DNA of 64,000 nucleotides, taken from NCBI GenBank assembly GCA_037176885.1, contig JAWWNJ010000214.1, forward strand, positions 223,468 through 287,467. The letters run 5' to 3'. The stretch is from Favolaschia claudopus. Its lineage: Eukaryota; Basidiomycota; Agaricomycetes; Agaricales; Mycenaceae. The notes beneath the pieces are model-generated. The model ran no database searches. It had not been told where the DNA came from and saw nothing but the letters and a program-made list of their open reading frames with translations. Each line of letters starts with the position of its first letter. The stretch's first letter is position 1. Both the position numbers and the translations under genes were made by a program. Below are positions 22,205 through 34,762 of the stretch, in pieces.

Positions 22205-24470
22205 ATGCCTCCTCCCCCTTCCCGTCCTAATACACACATCACATTCCCAGTTGCCCCTACCTCCGGTCCGCATGTTACTAGCTCCCTTAATCCCGCTATG
22301 CTATCTTTCTTACTTCAGGATTATCCTGATCCCTCCTTCGTACAACACCTACATAATATCTGTACCTATGGTGCGTCAATTGGATACACCGGCCCCCGAG
22401 TGGGCCGTGCCTTCTCACGGAATCTGCCTGCCACACCGTCCGAGCACGCTGTAACCGCTGCAGATATTCTGGCAAACTTTTCTCTGGGTGAGCTTCGCCG
22501 TGTCGACTCCCTCCCCATTCATGAGCAGCGCCGGGTCGTTTACTCACCTGTGGGCACTGTCCCCAAAGCAGACGGCGGGTGGCGCACTGTCCACCACCTC
22601 TCTTATCCTCGAGGCTCGTCTATCAACGATAGCATCTCCTCTGACGCAGTAACACTCTCCTACACCTCGCTTGACACCTTCTTTGACCGCCTCCGCCGAC
22701 TTGGTCCTGGCGCTCTCCTCTGGAAGATCGACCTGCGGCGTGCATTTCGCCACATCGTAGTATGCCCAGACGACTCTCTGCTGTATGGCTTCTACTTCGA
22801 CGGTGTCGGTTACATTGACGTTCGCCTACCATTTGGATCGCGCTCATCACCCTTCACTTTCAACTTGTTTGCGGAGGCCCTGCACTGGATCTCGGAGCGT
22901 ATGGGTGCACCCCTTGACCACTTCCTCGACGACTTCTTTGGTGCTCGCGCAGCAGGCGAGTATGACCTTGCAGAGCACGACCGTGCAATCTTCCGCGCAA
23001 TCTGTGACGCGACTGGTTTCTCTGCCCATCCAGTTGGGAAGGCAGGGAAGGACATTCCTCCATCTACCCGCGGTGTGATCCTGGGGATTGAGATCGACAC
23101 TGTTGCCTTCACAGTGGCTCTCCCTGCCGAGAAGCTGCAGCGCACCATGGCTACTCTCAAGTCCCTTCTATCCGGGGTGTCGGCTACCCTCTTGGACCTC
23201 CAGTCCATTGCAGGCCTTCTGCAGTTTGCAACAAAGGTCCTGCCTGCGGGGCGCGCTTTCATCCGTCGTGTGTACGATGCGCTGTCCCTTTTCCCATCCT
23301 TTGGCCGGCGTCGCATCCCGAGAGGTGCACGCCGTGATTTGGAATGGTGGGCTCGTCTTCTTCCGACTTGGAACGGTATCCAGTCCCTACATCCTCACCG
23401 CCCGGGCGTGGTTATCTTTACTGACGCCAGTGGGTCTTCCTCGAAAGGAATTGGCGGTCATCTTGGGCCCCGGGAGGCACCTATCGATTTTTTTTGCGAT
23501 GCGAGTACCCAGGCGGCACCGGGGAAAGTCTATCCTTTTCAAGGAGCTGTGGGCCGTGCTCCACGCTCTTCGTATCTGGGCATCTCCAGCCTGGGCCGGG
23601 TCCCGGGTCTTACTTCGGGTTGACAACACCCGGCGGCGTGGTTGGTTTGAATGGAGGTTCTATTCGGGAGGTGCCTGCACAGGCGCTCTTGAGGGAGATC
23701 TTCCTTCTTCCGCTATCTTTTGGTACGAATCCCGCCCCTTTGAATCACGCGTTCTCGAGCGTGTGATTCGTGGTATACTCCGGGTGTACGGAGATGCAGA
23801 ACGTAAGGAGCGACTTCCTATTACGCAGCCCGTCCTAGCCCAGATTATTGCCTCCCTCTCCAACCCTATCTCCCTTCCGCGGGGTGTTTCTCGTGAGCTA
23901 GCCGAGACTCTCCGAGTTGCCTACGCCCTGGCCTTTGCAGGTTTTCTTCGCTGCGGCGAAATCACCTACGACTCTTTCGATGGCGCTTTCAACCTCAAGC
24001 GCCGCGACATCATCATTCAAAACGACGAGTACCTCACCGTTGACCTCCCGGCCTCAAAAACCGACCCCTTCCGCGCTGGGGTGCGCATCACTATCGCAAA
24101 ACTGGCTTGCCCACCTGTGCCTACACCCTCCTCCGCGCCACCTTAATAAGCCGGGCAAGCCCGACGACCCGCTGTTTGTGGGCCGGCGTACTCGCGATGG
24201 TACAGGCTATGGAGCTTTCTCGCGGAAGCTTTTCATCGACTGTTTGAAGGCCTGTCTCACTCATGTCGGGATTTCATCGTCAGGATATTCGGGCCATAGT
24301 TTCCGCCGTGGCGCTGCCACTTGGGCTCGACTCATCGGTCTCTCCGACCTTGACATTCAGCGCCTGGGCCGTTGGACTTCTGACTGCTTCAAACTATACA
24401 TTGACACGCCACCTGATGTCATTGTGGGGTTGAGTAAACGCCTTCTCTCCGACCCCCCCACTTATTCAAC
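22205..24470 (+). pseudogene. RT, RNase H and tyrosine recombinase, frameshifted
   Basis: ATG at 22205 opens MPPPPSRPNTHITFP. RT motifs: VGTVPKADGGWRTVHHLSYP, LLWKIDLRRAFRHIVV, RLPFGSRSSPFTFNL and the catalytic box FLDDFFGA. RNase H starts VIFTDASGSSSKGIGGH near 23405; the frame shifts near 23500 (SILFKELWAVLHALRIW, then RVDN) and again near 23630. The recombinase spans about 23750-24470: YALAFAGFLRCGEI (catalytic Arg), GYSGHSFRRGAATWA (HxxR) and LGRWTSDCFKLYID (Trp, nucleophile Tyr), with a frame change near 24100. All key residues survive, so only frameshifts appear to inactivate it. Confidence 0.75.
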
Positions 24471-24679
24471 CAACCTCCATGGTTGTCGCCCCAGGATTGG
24501 TTTGGCGCGGGCGACGATGCCCTCTGGCCGCACCCCTTTTCTTGCTCTCTTGGCCTCAGCTCACCCTCCTCGCTGTCCCGGCAACCCTTCCTCCCTCGGG
24601 CTGCCTTGTCTTCCTGGGTTCCGGCCCGAGAGCGCTCGCTGCGAGGTCACATCACCCTCACCGCAATCATAAATATACC

Positions 24680-26025
24680 ATCCTTTTTCCTCCCTCCCTT
24701 AGCACGAGCTTGCAGCATTCCCACTTAACATGTCAAGTCTCACAGCCACATTCACACACCGCCAACTCAGCCGCCGCGTCAAGTGTGACAATGTCACAAG
24801 TGTAACACTTAACAGTCTGCGTCTTGTTTTCCAACAATTCTGGCTTGTAAATTGCTCGACCGCCTCTGCATGAATGTACACTGTGTCTGGATGCACTGTA
24901 GCTCACTTTCTACCTCATCAAACCACCGAAATTTTGATTTTCTGGAGCTACTATGCCTTGCCTCTCTTGGACTGAAATGTGTACTTCCTGCGCCTGCGGA
25001 ATCTCAAAAACATGTATTTATAATTCTTAAACGTCTCAAGCTTCTCAAACTACCTCTGGCTTGAAAGAACATTTTTTTCCTGGGCGGAATCAGCCCTTTT
25101 TTTCAAAATATTTCTCGTGGATTCATTTTTTCAGCCTCCAGGTGCAGTAAGATTGCAGGATGTCTTGGACGACAATCAGATATATCCCACCAACTCTCTT
25201 GACCTTTCTATGGCGCTCTGGGCCTACATCCGGCATAAGTCTACTCTCCATATTGATTGATTGATTTGTTCTTCATTCCCGAGCGTGACTCATTGCTATT
25301 GCAGCTATGTGGTTGTGTTCCTTCGCATCCTTTTCTAGCATGTATCTAATTTCTAACAGCTACACCTACTCCATGCCTTGCACTTTGTGGAACCGCGCCC
25401 CATTAACGATGTCAGGGTTCACCGATTCTGACCGGAGCAACCCGTTGCGTGAGGAACCATCCAGCACATCATTCTCGCCACCGCTCAAGCACCACAGAGC
25501 AGCTGTCCGCATTTCGTACTTGTGTTCTCAAAGGTTTTCGATGTTTTGTAGACAAGAATGTGAAGTTACGATGTACTTACTACTCAAATAAATTACCCCA
25601 AATTTGAGCCTTGATAGAATTGTTTGATCCTTCTATGTCTCTTTGTGCACTCACATTGAAGCTCTCCTGAGCTCTCCCTTTTCCCTTTCTTTTTTCGCAT
25701 TTTTTCCGCGTTTTTCCCCTTTTGGACACCCAGTAGTATGAGCGGAAAACCGCCCCGCCCCCCCCAGAAAAGGCAATGATCATCAGTTGCCATCAACCAC
25801 CGCCTCAAATGGATCGCTCTTTCTGCGGAGTTCTGGTGTCCGCCGAGGTTGCTAATGGGTAGATATTGGGCTCAGGAGTTGTCTGAGTGCCCAACTGGCT
25901 CTGTGCTTTTGATGAGCAATTCAGACAGTCATGATTCTATTATTAGGACCTCATACAAAGGAACGAAAAAAAACTGCAATCGATCCTCTTGAGGGTCACC
26001 AAATGCATTGAACTTCCATTAGCGG
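24680..26025. other. Unassigned interval
   Basis: AGTGT/GTCA-type short repeats near 24730-24810 and an isolated open stretch near 25150-25260 (RLQDVLDDNQIYPTNSLDL) of unknown kind. No complete gene supported. Confidence 0.35.
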
Positions 26026-26214
26026 GTTTGTGCGAAGCGACCCGGGTCGCTTTGGGACCGCTCAGATCTCGACAACGAGCAGTCTCAGGTGTGAAGTCTC
26101 AGCGACCTAGCAATGCCCTAGGGCAATACTCTTCTAGGTCGCTTAGAGTCCGCACCTGGTATCTGTTCTTGCAGAGATCTGAGCGATCGAAAAGCGACCT
26201 GGGTCGCTCGCACA
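26026..26214. mobile_element. Fold-back MITE
   Basis: The left half (GTTTGTGCGAAGCGACC, TCGCTTTGG, CGCTCAGATCTC) pairs along its length with the right half, meeting at GCCCTAGGGC near 26122. About 190 bp, no ORF; duplication unclear (TA possible). Confidence 0.7.
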
Positions 26215-26541
26215 AACTCTATATTATCAGCTCGGTGTGCCGCAGACGCAGTTCTCGCTGCCAATACGCCGCGAGTTGCTAGAGATCAGTGAGCGATGAC
26301 TGACTTCGCACGCCAACATCAAATTGCTCTTGCGCTTGTCTCCCATCGGCGAGGGGTCGTGTGATCCTGGACAGGAACCCCTGCAACACCGGGGCCGTGG
26401 AGCAGTTGTACGCATGCTCAGGCAAGCAGGTAACGCGGGGTCGGTGGATCGCCGTTCGGGAGACAGCCTTCACACATCATGATAAGTTACTTTGCAATCT
26501 AAGATGAAGATCATGTAATGTACATCTAATCTATCTACTTA

Positions 26542-26976
26542 TGGTGCGGTTAACTTAGTCACTACCAATTGCTGACAACCGTTACTCCTCACCCAAAAAA
26601 AACCCAGATTTTCTATTCCTCTTGTAAAAACGCTCTGTTCAGTGAGAGGAAACTTTTCCCAAGACCAATTAATATTTGGTGCAAAAATGGGGGAGTAATT
26701 CAATACTCAGTCAACCAAATTGGGACTCCCTGCCACATAACCACCACATGGGTGCATACAGGCTTGTTCACGTCTTCATGTACTCTCGTGAGTATCCAAA
26801 TAATGAACTCCAGCACCAAACATGAATATTTTGAGACTCCTGGCACACAAAATTTGCCGTTTTTGTTCCGTTTGGGGGGCATGTTGTGACCGGCGAGGTA
26901 CATCCCAGCAACATTTTTTGGCTCCTGTGGATTTGAGAGTAGGGCAACTTTGGTGGTCACTAAGTTAACCGCACCA
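26542..26976. mobile_element. TGGTGCGGTTAAC MITE
   Basis: Perfect TIR start TGGTGCGGTTAACTTAGT with about 27 bp similarity, flanked by TA (26540-26541 and 26977-26978). 435 bp, noncoding. Confidence 0.8.
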
Positions 26977-26978
26977 TA

Positions 26979-28961
26979 CAGAGATGTGAGATAAGTAAGA
27001 TTTGAGATAAAAGATATTTGAGTAAAGTAGTGGCCACGGGCCGCGTAAGTACTATTCAGCAAGAAAATATGTGTGTATCACACACAGTGAGCCTGCTCAC
27101 AATTTGAAACAAGATCTACTTATTTGGAACTCTTCAACGCGGACCCATAAATAGATAGGTGATCAGGACATGACAATATTAATGTCACCCCACAAATAGA
27201 CGACTGAATAGGTACCTTAGCCTGGCCTGACGGGTTGCCGTATTTTGGAGGCAGTCAACACTAGAGGAGTACTCAGTCAACCAGGTAGTGCTCGAAGCAG
27301 CCAAGAATGACAGAAGAATAGTGTGGTCATTCATGAGAAGCCGTTGTAGCTTCAATCAATACAAGCCGTGTTGTAACATGGAACTGGAGAGCTCTATGAC
27401 TCTGGTCGCCATTCCCATTTACCTGCCCTTCCTACCGCGCAACGTCTCTGGATGCTCACAAAGCACGATTTTCGAGTGAGACAGCTTCGAATAGACTTCT
27501 GCAGTTCTTGACTTTTGGCGCAAATTCAGAGGCTTCGCTGAAACAATCGCCGCACCTTCCAAGCCCAGTCCGACCCTCTGCACCACGTGAACCTCTTGGA
27601 GAACTCAGCAATGATTTCTTGGATGCTTAGGCGCTCGTCCAAAAGGACAAGTTTCAGGAGGAATGGCCATGTCCATATTGCCGGTTTTCTGAAGGTTGGG
27701 CCCTCAGGATCTAACAATGCCCTGGATACTGTAAGCGGTGGCAATGTTAGGACAAATTTAAAGGTTGTGTATACCATAGCCCACGTGTCAACGGGGCGCA
27801 AAGTTTGATGTTGGTTGTGAGATCCAGCTGCAAATTACTGCATTTCGATTCCATGTTTCCCCTCCAAACTGCAACAGCGAGCGATGAACGGTTGGAATAA
27901 CAGACCGGCGTCGCTTCTTCAATGCACGAGTGCCGTAGCTTGGCAAAGGCTCCGAGAACAATCTGAAAAGCCAGTCCTCTGTGGTAAATAATTAGCACAA
28001 GTTGGGTGGATTGGGATTATGTATTTACATACCCGGGACCTGCGAATTTCCTCCCACTGAACACCAAGCGTCTGAGTTAGAGGCTGACGATGCAGGCTCG
28101 GAGTCCGCTATCGTATTGGACATCGCAGGGCATGTCAATAGTCCCCCAGGAATAGTCATTAGTCTGTAACAACTCTGTCCAAGCTGTCAAATAGATGCGC
28201 TGTAGCTTATGCCTTCAAAATCAATGGGACTCCTACAGCAATGTTCATCGGCGGGGACTGCATGTGCATGTTAGTATTACATCGCAAATTTAAGTCTTTC
28301 AATGATGCGTACGGTAAGTCTCCGCACTGACAGGCGACCAAGCAGCTTCTATGAAATCGCTCCTAGCACTCATGGTGGCAAGAAAAGGATATCGGCGCAG
28401 TCTCGATCTGTGTATTCCTTTTATAAAACGGGGGATTGTTGACACATAAGCAATGGGAAGCAACAATGGAAGCCCTTTTGACATGATTTGGCTCTGCTTC
28501 TTTGTCAACAATGGGACCGAAAACAGAAGCTCCGAGGTATATTCAGAAAGCCCCTCGGAGTAAACACTAGTTACACCAAACAGAAACGAAACTATTGCGT
28601 AAAAGTTGCCATCCTGCGTACGAACCCAAAAACAGGCTCAAGATGGGTGACCTCCGATGGAGAAGCCTATCTCGAAGGGAGACTTGAGCTCGCGATCAAA
28701 GGATGCCTTGATCAGCTCCTTGCACGGTGTCGCAAACCAATGGAAAAATGAGAGGATATCTCAAAACGCATGATCCGGAGGACGGGTTTGCCCGGCGAAT
28801 GGCTCCACCACGGCGCTAAAAGTATCAACCGTTTCGACGAAGTAGGGCATAGTGCACCGACTGCAGATTGGTGCAAACCAGTGCAGTTCGATGCAAATTA
28901 ATGACAAGCGATGCAGATCGGTGCAAAGTGAGTAAAAAGTCAATGCAGTGAAGATCACATG
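26979..28961. other. Interval with unassigned open frames
   Basis: A minus-strand frame at 27526-27801 (WTWPFLLKLVLLDERLSIQE) and another at 27747-27998 read partly like protein but match no family recognised; a plus-strand frame at 28488-28751 likewise. No splice chain could be built. Confidence 0.3.
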
Positions 28962-28969
28962 CCTGTAAT

Positions 28970-30018
28970 TAGTGTTGCCCGCGGCTCGGCTCGGCTCCGG
29001 CCAGCCGACTGAGCTGAGCTATTTTAAGCTGAGCTGAGCCAGCCGTTACTAGGGCGGCTCCACGTGGCTCGGCTCAGGCTCAAGCCGGCTTGAGCCCGGC
29101 TAAGCCGCAGCTCGACCACAATTTTGCTCAGCCTGCGCACCCGTTGCCCAAGGGGTACAAATCCTGTTTAAATACACATTTGCAGTCCCCCAATGCCCTT
29201 GACCTTCATATTTCACGTCTGCGCTGTCATTCGTAGTGTTTTCGTCACCATGAGAAATGTATTTATGTGAAAATAAATTTAATAAAGATTTAGCGAGCAA
29301 CGTGGCTCGCCAGTGTCGACAGCGTCAAGAGAGCCTGTGAGTATTCTTAAAAGACTAAGGTAGACGACACGCAAATACGGACAACCCTCCAAATCCGGAA
29401 GATTGGACAAGATTTTCAAACCCGTCCTTTTCCCAGATTTAAGGGACAATTTACAAAATCGGCTCCCAACATATTGTAGAGACCCATCCTGTATATGTTA
29501 CTACCAAACCATTTTACTTCAGCTTCAGAATTGACAAAGTTATTCACCGCTGGAAGTGGCAAGTAGTCGTGTGAAACTTGACACATCAAGACTGATCCTG
29601 ACACAAGATTTGGATATAACTTTTTCCCCTGCCCCCGCAACACAGTTTGGACATGGTTCTTATCGCAATCAAGAGACTTCTGCACAAAATGTTGGGAGCC
29701 GATTTGGCATATCTGCGCAAAATGGGGGGAAAAGGACCACATCATCGGTTTATGTCCCGATTTGGAGGGTTGTCCGTATTTGCGTGTCGTCTACCTTAGA
29801 AAGGGTGTCTGTATGCTATTCCTATGTTGTGCGGTCGATATACAGTGCTGAAATTGCACCTTTGTGAAAAGCTTGCTGAGCCGTTGCGGAGCCGTGGATG
29901 AGCCGCAAGCCACGTAAGCCAGCCGTCAAAAATAGCTCGGCTCGGCTTTTTGCGGTGATGGCTCTGGAGCCATCAAAAGCCTAGCCGAGCTAGCCGAAGC
30001 CGAGCCGCGGCAACACTA
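28970..30018. mobile_element. Nonautonomous hAT-like element
   Basis: Ends TAGTGTTGCCCGCGGCTCGG and complement TAGTGTTGCCGCGGCTCGG, flanked by a perfect 8-bp duplication CCTGTAAT (28962-28969 and 30019-30026). Eight-bp duplications and TAGNGTTG-type ends are hAT features. Subterminal GGCTCGGCT/GAGCCG repeats at both ends. No transposase; a second MITE is nested inside. Confidence 0.85.
29358..29796. mobile_element. AGGTAGACG MITE nested in hAT-like element
   Basis: About 40 bp perfect TIR beginning AGGTAGACGACACGCAAA, flanked by TA at both sides. 439 bp, noncoding. Confidence 0.85.
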
Positions 30019-30026
30019 CCTGTAAT

Positions 30027-31018
30027 GCAACTCGATGTATAGTAGTGCAATGAGTTAGATTATCCAAGGCTGCCAAAATTTCCGCATTGAATAACATTCA
30101 TTTGCATCGCTGTTCAACGACTTTCCAACCGGAACGGGTGCGCATCAGTACGGCAGCTGTGGGAGCTGATGGGATCGGGTGTGCCGGAATCGCTAAAGAT
30201 GTGGCTAGCACGTTCCTGTAAATGAGTTTTATGTGAACAAGTTGCTACCCAGTCAGGATAGTGAGACTCACAATCATCATCAGCAAAGACACCATCGAAT
30301 CGGCATTTTGCGGGATGCACGAAGTCCGGGAGAAACATACATAGAGAGACAGAAACATTGATTGAAAGGGAGACACATGCGGTCATTGTACGACACATTG
30401 AGTAAATACCAGAAACATTCCCTTAACCAACCAAGAGCGACTGTTTGCAACCGTGCCGAACGGAGACAGTGCCTTCCCCGCTGATGCATTACCTGTGCCA
30501 ATTTGGGGACTCTGAAGGTTTGAAGACCTCAGATCAGTGATCCGGCAATCGGCGAGTTCGAAAACAAACCCCTCTTCAAGTTCCTCCCTCCCAAACAGTT
30601 GTTGACTCATTTACCTGCAAATTTTGTCGCGACGGCCATCGCAGCATTTCTGCCAGCATCCCACAAAATAGGTTCGGACGGCCGTCGTGATGGCATGGGT
30701 CTGCCGTAGTTCAACATAGTGTTTTCGTCTTATTTACTACTCATCCCAATTATCCAGTCAAAGTGAGCCACACAAACGCAGAGCTGAAAATGTACCATCG
30801 GCTTGGAAATCATTGGCAGCATTGCACAAGAGGAAGGGTGGATTCATGGCTTTGGAGTTGTATATCGACTCCAAATCGACTCAGAAAGCGTAAGTCTGTG
30901 ACTCAAATTACTTTGTTTTGTCCGTACTTCGGTTCTAGTGGGCTGAGAGTGTTGATGGGGACATTTCAGCCTCCTTGTTGGATCTCAAAAGCGCTCCATT
31001 GCAGACCCAGCAGCATTA
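30027..31018. other. Unassigned interval
   Basis: GATGCAAATT/GTGCAG-type short repeats occur just left of the hAT-like element (28850-28950); here no gene or repeat was resolved. Confidence 0.3.
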
Positions 31019-31670
31019 GAGAGTTTGCGGTGAGCCACCAGAAGGCCACCTGGCGGCTCTAATAGAGAGTTTGCGGTGAGCCGCCAGAAGCCCACCTGGC
31101 GGCTCTAACGGCATGCGGATTGGAGCGGCTACGTCATGTGGCGGCTCGTTCAGCGGCTCGTCGCGCGCGGTCCTTAGCGGTTGGGTAGTGGTTGTGTACC
31201 TTGCATACTTGACTATACCTTCAGTCAATGAGAGTTCGTTGTCCAAACGTGCATAATTGTTTTGAATTGAAGCAATTTCCAGCGTCAACCGAAGTCTTCG
31301 GCTCGAATGCGCGATAGCGTCAGATTTTCGGGTCCAATTTTCTTCGTGTGTGTGTATGGCTCAAGATATAGATGACTAAGTACTAAGAATAGACTCGCAA
31401 AAACAAATTTGAACCAGTCTTACCAGCCGCCAAACGAGCCGCCAGGCAGCATAGCCGCTCCAATCCGCATGCCATTAGAGCCGCCAGGTGGCTTCTGGCG
31501 GCTCACCGCAAACTCTCTAATGGGCCACCTGGCGGCTCTAATGGCATGCGGATTGGAGCGGCTATGCTGCCTGGCGGCTCGTTTGGCGGCTGGTAAGACT
31601 GGTTCAAATTTGTTTTTGCGAGTCTATTCTTAGTACTTAGTCATCTATATCTTGAGCCATACACACACTG
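31019..31670. repeat. Nested cluster of GAGAGTTTGCGG MITEs
   Basis: Partial copies at 31019-31062 and 31520-31670 flank the complete copy at 31065-31517. The right partial copy stops at ACACACACTG, within the interior of the family. Confidence 0.75.
31065..31517. mobile_element. GAGAGTTTGCGG MITE, complete copy
   Basis: Same ends and TA flanks as the copy in copia, in the opposite orientation; 453 bp. Confidence 0.85.
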
Positions 31671-31675
31671 TAGCC

Positions 31676-31990
31676 TCGACCAAGCGCTGCCAGGTTCCCC
31701 GAGGAGCGCGAGACGACGGTTGGGGATGGTCGAAGCCGAAGCTGGCACGGGTACGGGTGCGGTGCTGGTGTCAAGGTCGGTGATGGTGTCGGAAAACTCC
31801 TCGTCATCGGTGTCGGCAAGGATTAATGCGATGTCCTTAAAACAGCTGGCGCACGCCGCGCAAGCGCTACGGAGGGCGGCGGCAATATATTAATACTGAC
31901 GGCGACGGAAGGTGCCCCGGGAGCAGCGTCGACAATGGAGGTATCGATCATCGATGACCTTGCGTAACGGAGACGGGACAATTGTAGTCT
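31676..31990. other. Possible coding scrap on minus strand
   Basis: The minus strand reads DTDDEEFSDTITDLDTSTAP, then Pro/Ser-rich, then ALLGEPGSAWSR up to the MITE border at 31670. Unknown; only one frame segment. Confidence 0.25.
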
Positions 31991-31994
31991 TATG

Positions 31995-32435
31995 GTTACC
32001 GCGCCCCTCCAACCGCGTCAGAATGTTATTAGCTAATATTATATAAGCAGATTTCACGTCGCGTATATCTCCCTCGAAAATCGTGTTCTTTCTTCATTTT
32101 CTCAGAACATGCTCGCTATAATACCTGAAGCTACCTTTCTGTCTCCTCAGATCTTCGATAACATGACGACGTGCTGCAGGAAAAGGTAGCGCGTTTGCAT
32201 CACGTGGGAATCGGGCTTCTCGGCCGAGCTCTAAAATGCATTCAACTTGAGCCCAAAATGCCTCAGAAAATTTGAGAAAGAGCGCACAAAGGGTAAGACT
32301 TGAGCTTGGAGTACCTTGGACGTAGAAATAGCATCAAAAAACGACAATGCAAGGGGGGAAAACAGAAACCGGCGATTCCCGGCTTATATAAGATTAGCTA
32401 ATAAGATTCTGACGCGGTCCGAGGGGCGCGGTAAC
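31995..32435. mobile_element. GTTACCGCGCCCCTC MITE
   Basis: TIR of about 50 bp (GTTACCGCGCCCCTC, CCGCGTCAGAAT, TTATTAGCTAAT) at both ends. 441 bp, no ORF. Duplication not clear. Confidence 0.75.
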
Positions 32436-33123
32436 TAACAGACTCTATATAGCGAGGGCACCGAGCTGGATTATATAGAGCGTCTGTCTAACGAGAGGAC
32501 TAGGACAATTGCGTGCTGCGTTCCTGAACTTTTAAAAATCACCTGCGTGCCGACGAGTGGTGTCAAAGTGAGAAGGGACAGCAACGACCGAGCAAAGGTG
32601 CGACCAAGTCTGTTGGTGGATGTCAGAGCTGAGGATAGACGTATGAATAGAGGCATTACATACGGCGAGCATTGCTCATGGGCATGATAGACATGTGAAC
32701 CTGGAACTCGGAGATGAGGAAGACAGAAGGCAGCATAACATACACTAGTCACAGAGGGCGTATTTTCATCGAGAGCTGCAATGGCAACAACCTCATGATC
32801 ATTTTTCCGGTAAAGTTGTTGAGCTATGTGTATGGGTGAGCAGAGACAAGATAGCTTACCTCGACCAAAAGACCACTCTCCAAATAGACTCGGATTGCAG
32901 ATTTACTCCTGCGCCCATTACTTTTGAGTCAAGCCCAAGAGAGGATGAACATCTTTATACTTACTAAGAGTAAGAGATCTGTGGTTGTCGTGTTTTCATG
33001 TTGAATCGACGGTTCCACAACAAAAGTTGAATGTATACATGCAGGTGCTAGTCGAACTGAAGGGTTCGAGATCATGAAGAGTCGACTCTCGAACCTTTGG
33101 GATGCAATTGGTAGACATGAGTA
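32436..33123. other. Unassigned interval
   Basis: No gene supported; open frames lack motifs. Confidence 0.35.
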
Positions 33124-33763
33124 CTGTAGCACTTTGTATGGGTGAAACGTAACGCGTAACGCCCGCCCTGTTTCGTTTCAACGGTAACGCATAACGGCCG
33201 GGGTGGTTTCCCTGAGGACTGCGTGACATACAAAGATGTCGAATTATCATGTTTGTGGCTTTAAGATCTAGCTGAATCTACTGCTATAACTTGGCTATAA
33301 CCCTCCTCCTCCTCACTGCACTCAATCACTCTCTACAATCTTCGTCAAGATAGAACCGGTACGGTGCATCGGAGACCACGGGCAAGGTGCTGGGAAGGTG
33401 TACCAGAAGCTGGCCGAGGTAGTTTAACTAGTCGCTCGAAGAGGGCTTGTGGTGGACCCGTCGCTGGTTTAGGTGTCTGAGTGTGCGCCACGGCGCAGTG
33501 TTCATGAAAAAAAAAAAAAATAGGTGTATTACGGAGCCCGTAACAGGAGAAATGCAATCACAAAGGGCTATGGGATACAAAGAAAGCATAAACGAGAGCT
33601 AAAAATTGCCCAGAATCCGTTTTAAATAGATTTTATCGGTGTTTGCCCGCCCGTTTCCAAAATTCTATGATGTCACGCATAACGCTGAGGCCGTTTCTGG
33701 TTTCCATGCGTAGCGTTTCCAGTCACGCTCGAGGGTCTGTTTCCCCCATACAAAGTCCTACAG
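33124..33763. mobile_element. CTGTAGCACTTTGTATGGG MITE
   Basis: Ends CTGTAGCACTTTGTATGGG and complement CTGTAGGACTTTGTATGGG with TA on both sides; GTAACGCGTAACG-type subterminal repeats follow. 640 bp, includes an A14 run near 33507. Confidence 0.75.
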
Positions 33764-33954
33764 TATAAGACGTGCATTGGGCGGTTGATTCAATCGGTAG
33801 TATGATTAGTAGTTGACTGCGGCGCGCAACGAGGATATTTCTTCCGTTATCCATTATGTAGCATGAACCCCGAAGATGTTACGACCTCCAAAGTTCAACA
33901 AAACCGTTTCAACTTTGCAGATTTCGGAAGTGCTTCGCCCTATCTACAGTAGTA

Positions 33955-34476
33955 TGGTTGCGGCCAAAACTTCATGACCAGTCCCAATTTTGCTCAAAAT
34001 CCTTCGGATTCGAGATTTAGCAGGGAACTAGGGTATGGTTTATAGGTGAAATTTTTGTTTCAGAGGAATCGGAGGTACTCCTAACTTAGGGTTACAAAAC
34101 GCCAAATTTGAACAGCGAAAAAACCAAAATTGTGTGTACTAAACTCGCGAGTTTTCAGAGGCAGGTAATCAAGTCTTTCTCTGCCATTCCGCCTCTGCAA
34201 CCCCGGGCTCCTTCTTCCGGACCCCACAGTGGAAAGTGAAATATCCATTGAATGCTGTTGCACAGCCACCGGTCCGAGTGATCCGCAATCAAAAGCGCGA
34301 AATTGCCGTGCAAAACACGGAAAACCGATTTTTCGAAGTTTTGCTCCAGTACGTTTGTAGATTACCTTCTTGCAATGTTATTTACACAATCCCAGGATGT
34401 CTCAATGAAAACTGACGTGACAGTATCAATTACCAAATTGGGACTGCGACTTGTCACGAAGTTAGGTCCGCAACCA
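33955..34476. mobile_element. TGGTTGCGG MITE
   Basis: Imperfect TIR (TGGTTGCGGCCAAAACTTC with TGGTTGCGGACCTAACTTC), TA flanks at 33953-33954 and 34477-34478. 522 bp, noncoding. Confidence 0.75.
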
Positions 34477-34762
34477 TACGTACGTGTGATGATTCAATGA
34501 TAATCAATGTTTGTCAATACCGATCATCTAAGATCGCTATTCATTCGTGACAAAAAGAGCTCAAATCAATATTTCGTGATTTCGGCCAAAATTTTGCCCA
34601 CCAACCACTAAGAATAGCGGATATCTCGATTCTGATTATCACCCAAAAAATTTAGCAGGTGCCTGAACTCATTCCGATACATATCGGGATGGGAAAAATT
34701 TGTCGAGTTTTGATTGTCCGGAACTGTACGTATGATACTGTGGCACGGGGGGTTCAAAGCCC

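Larger units (their letters stand above)
21154..24470 (+). mobile_element. DIRS-order retrotransposon (tyrosine-recombinase type)
   Basis: Order gag, reverse transcriptase, RNase H, tyrosine recombinase with no DDE integrase or LTR, which defines the DIRS order; no methyltransferase domain was seen, so a Ngaro-like member is possible. The whole element is clearly richer in G+C than its flanks. Terminal or split direct repeats were not found by eye. Confidence 0.75.

Noticed and set aside
27526..27998. Possible protein-kinase C-lobe on the minus strand
   Set aside because: Phrases such as DERLSIQEIIAEF look kinase-like, but no HRD, DFG or APE motif is present.
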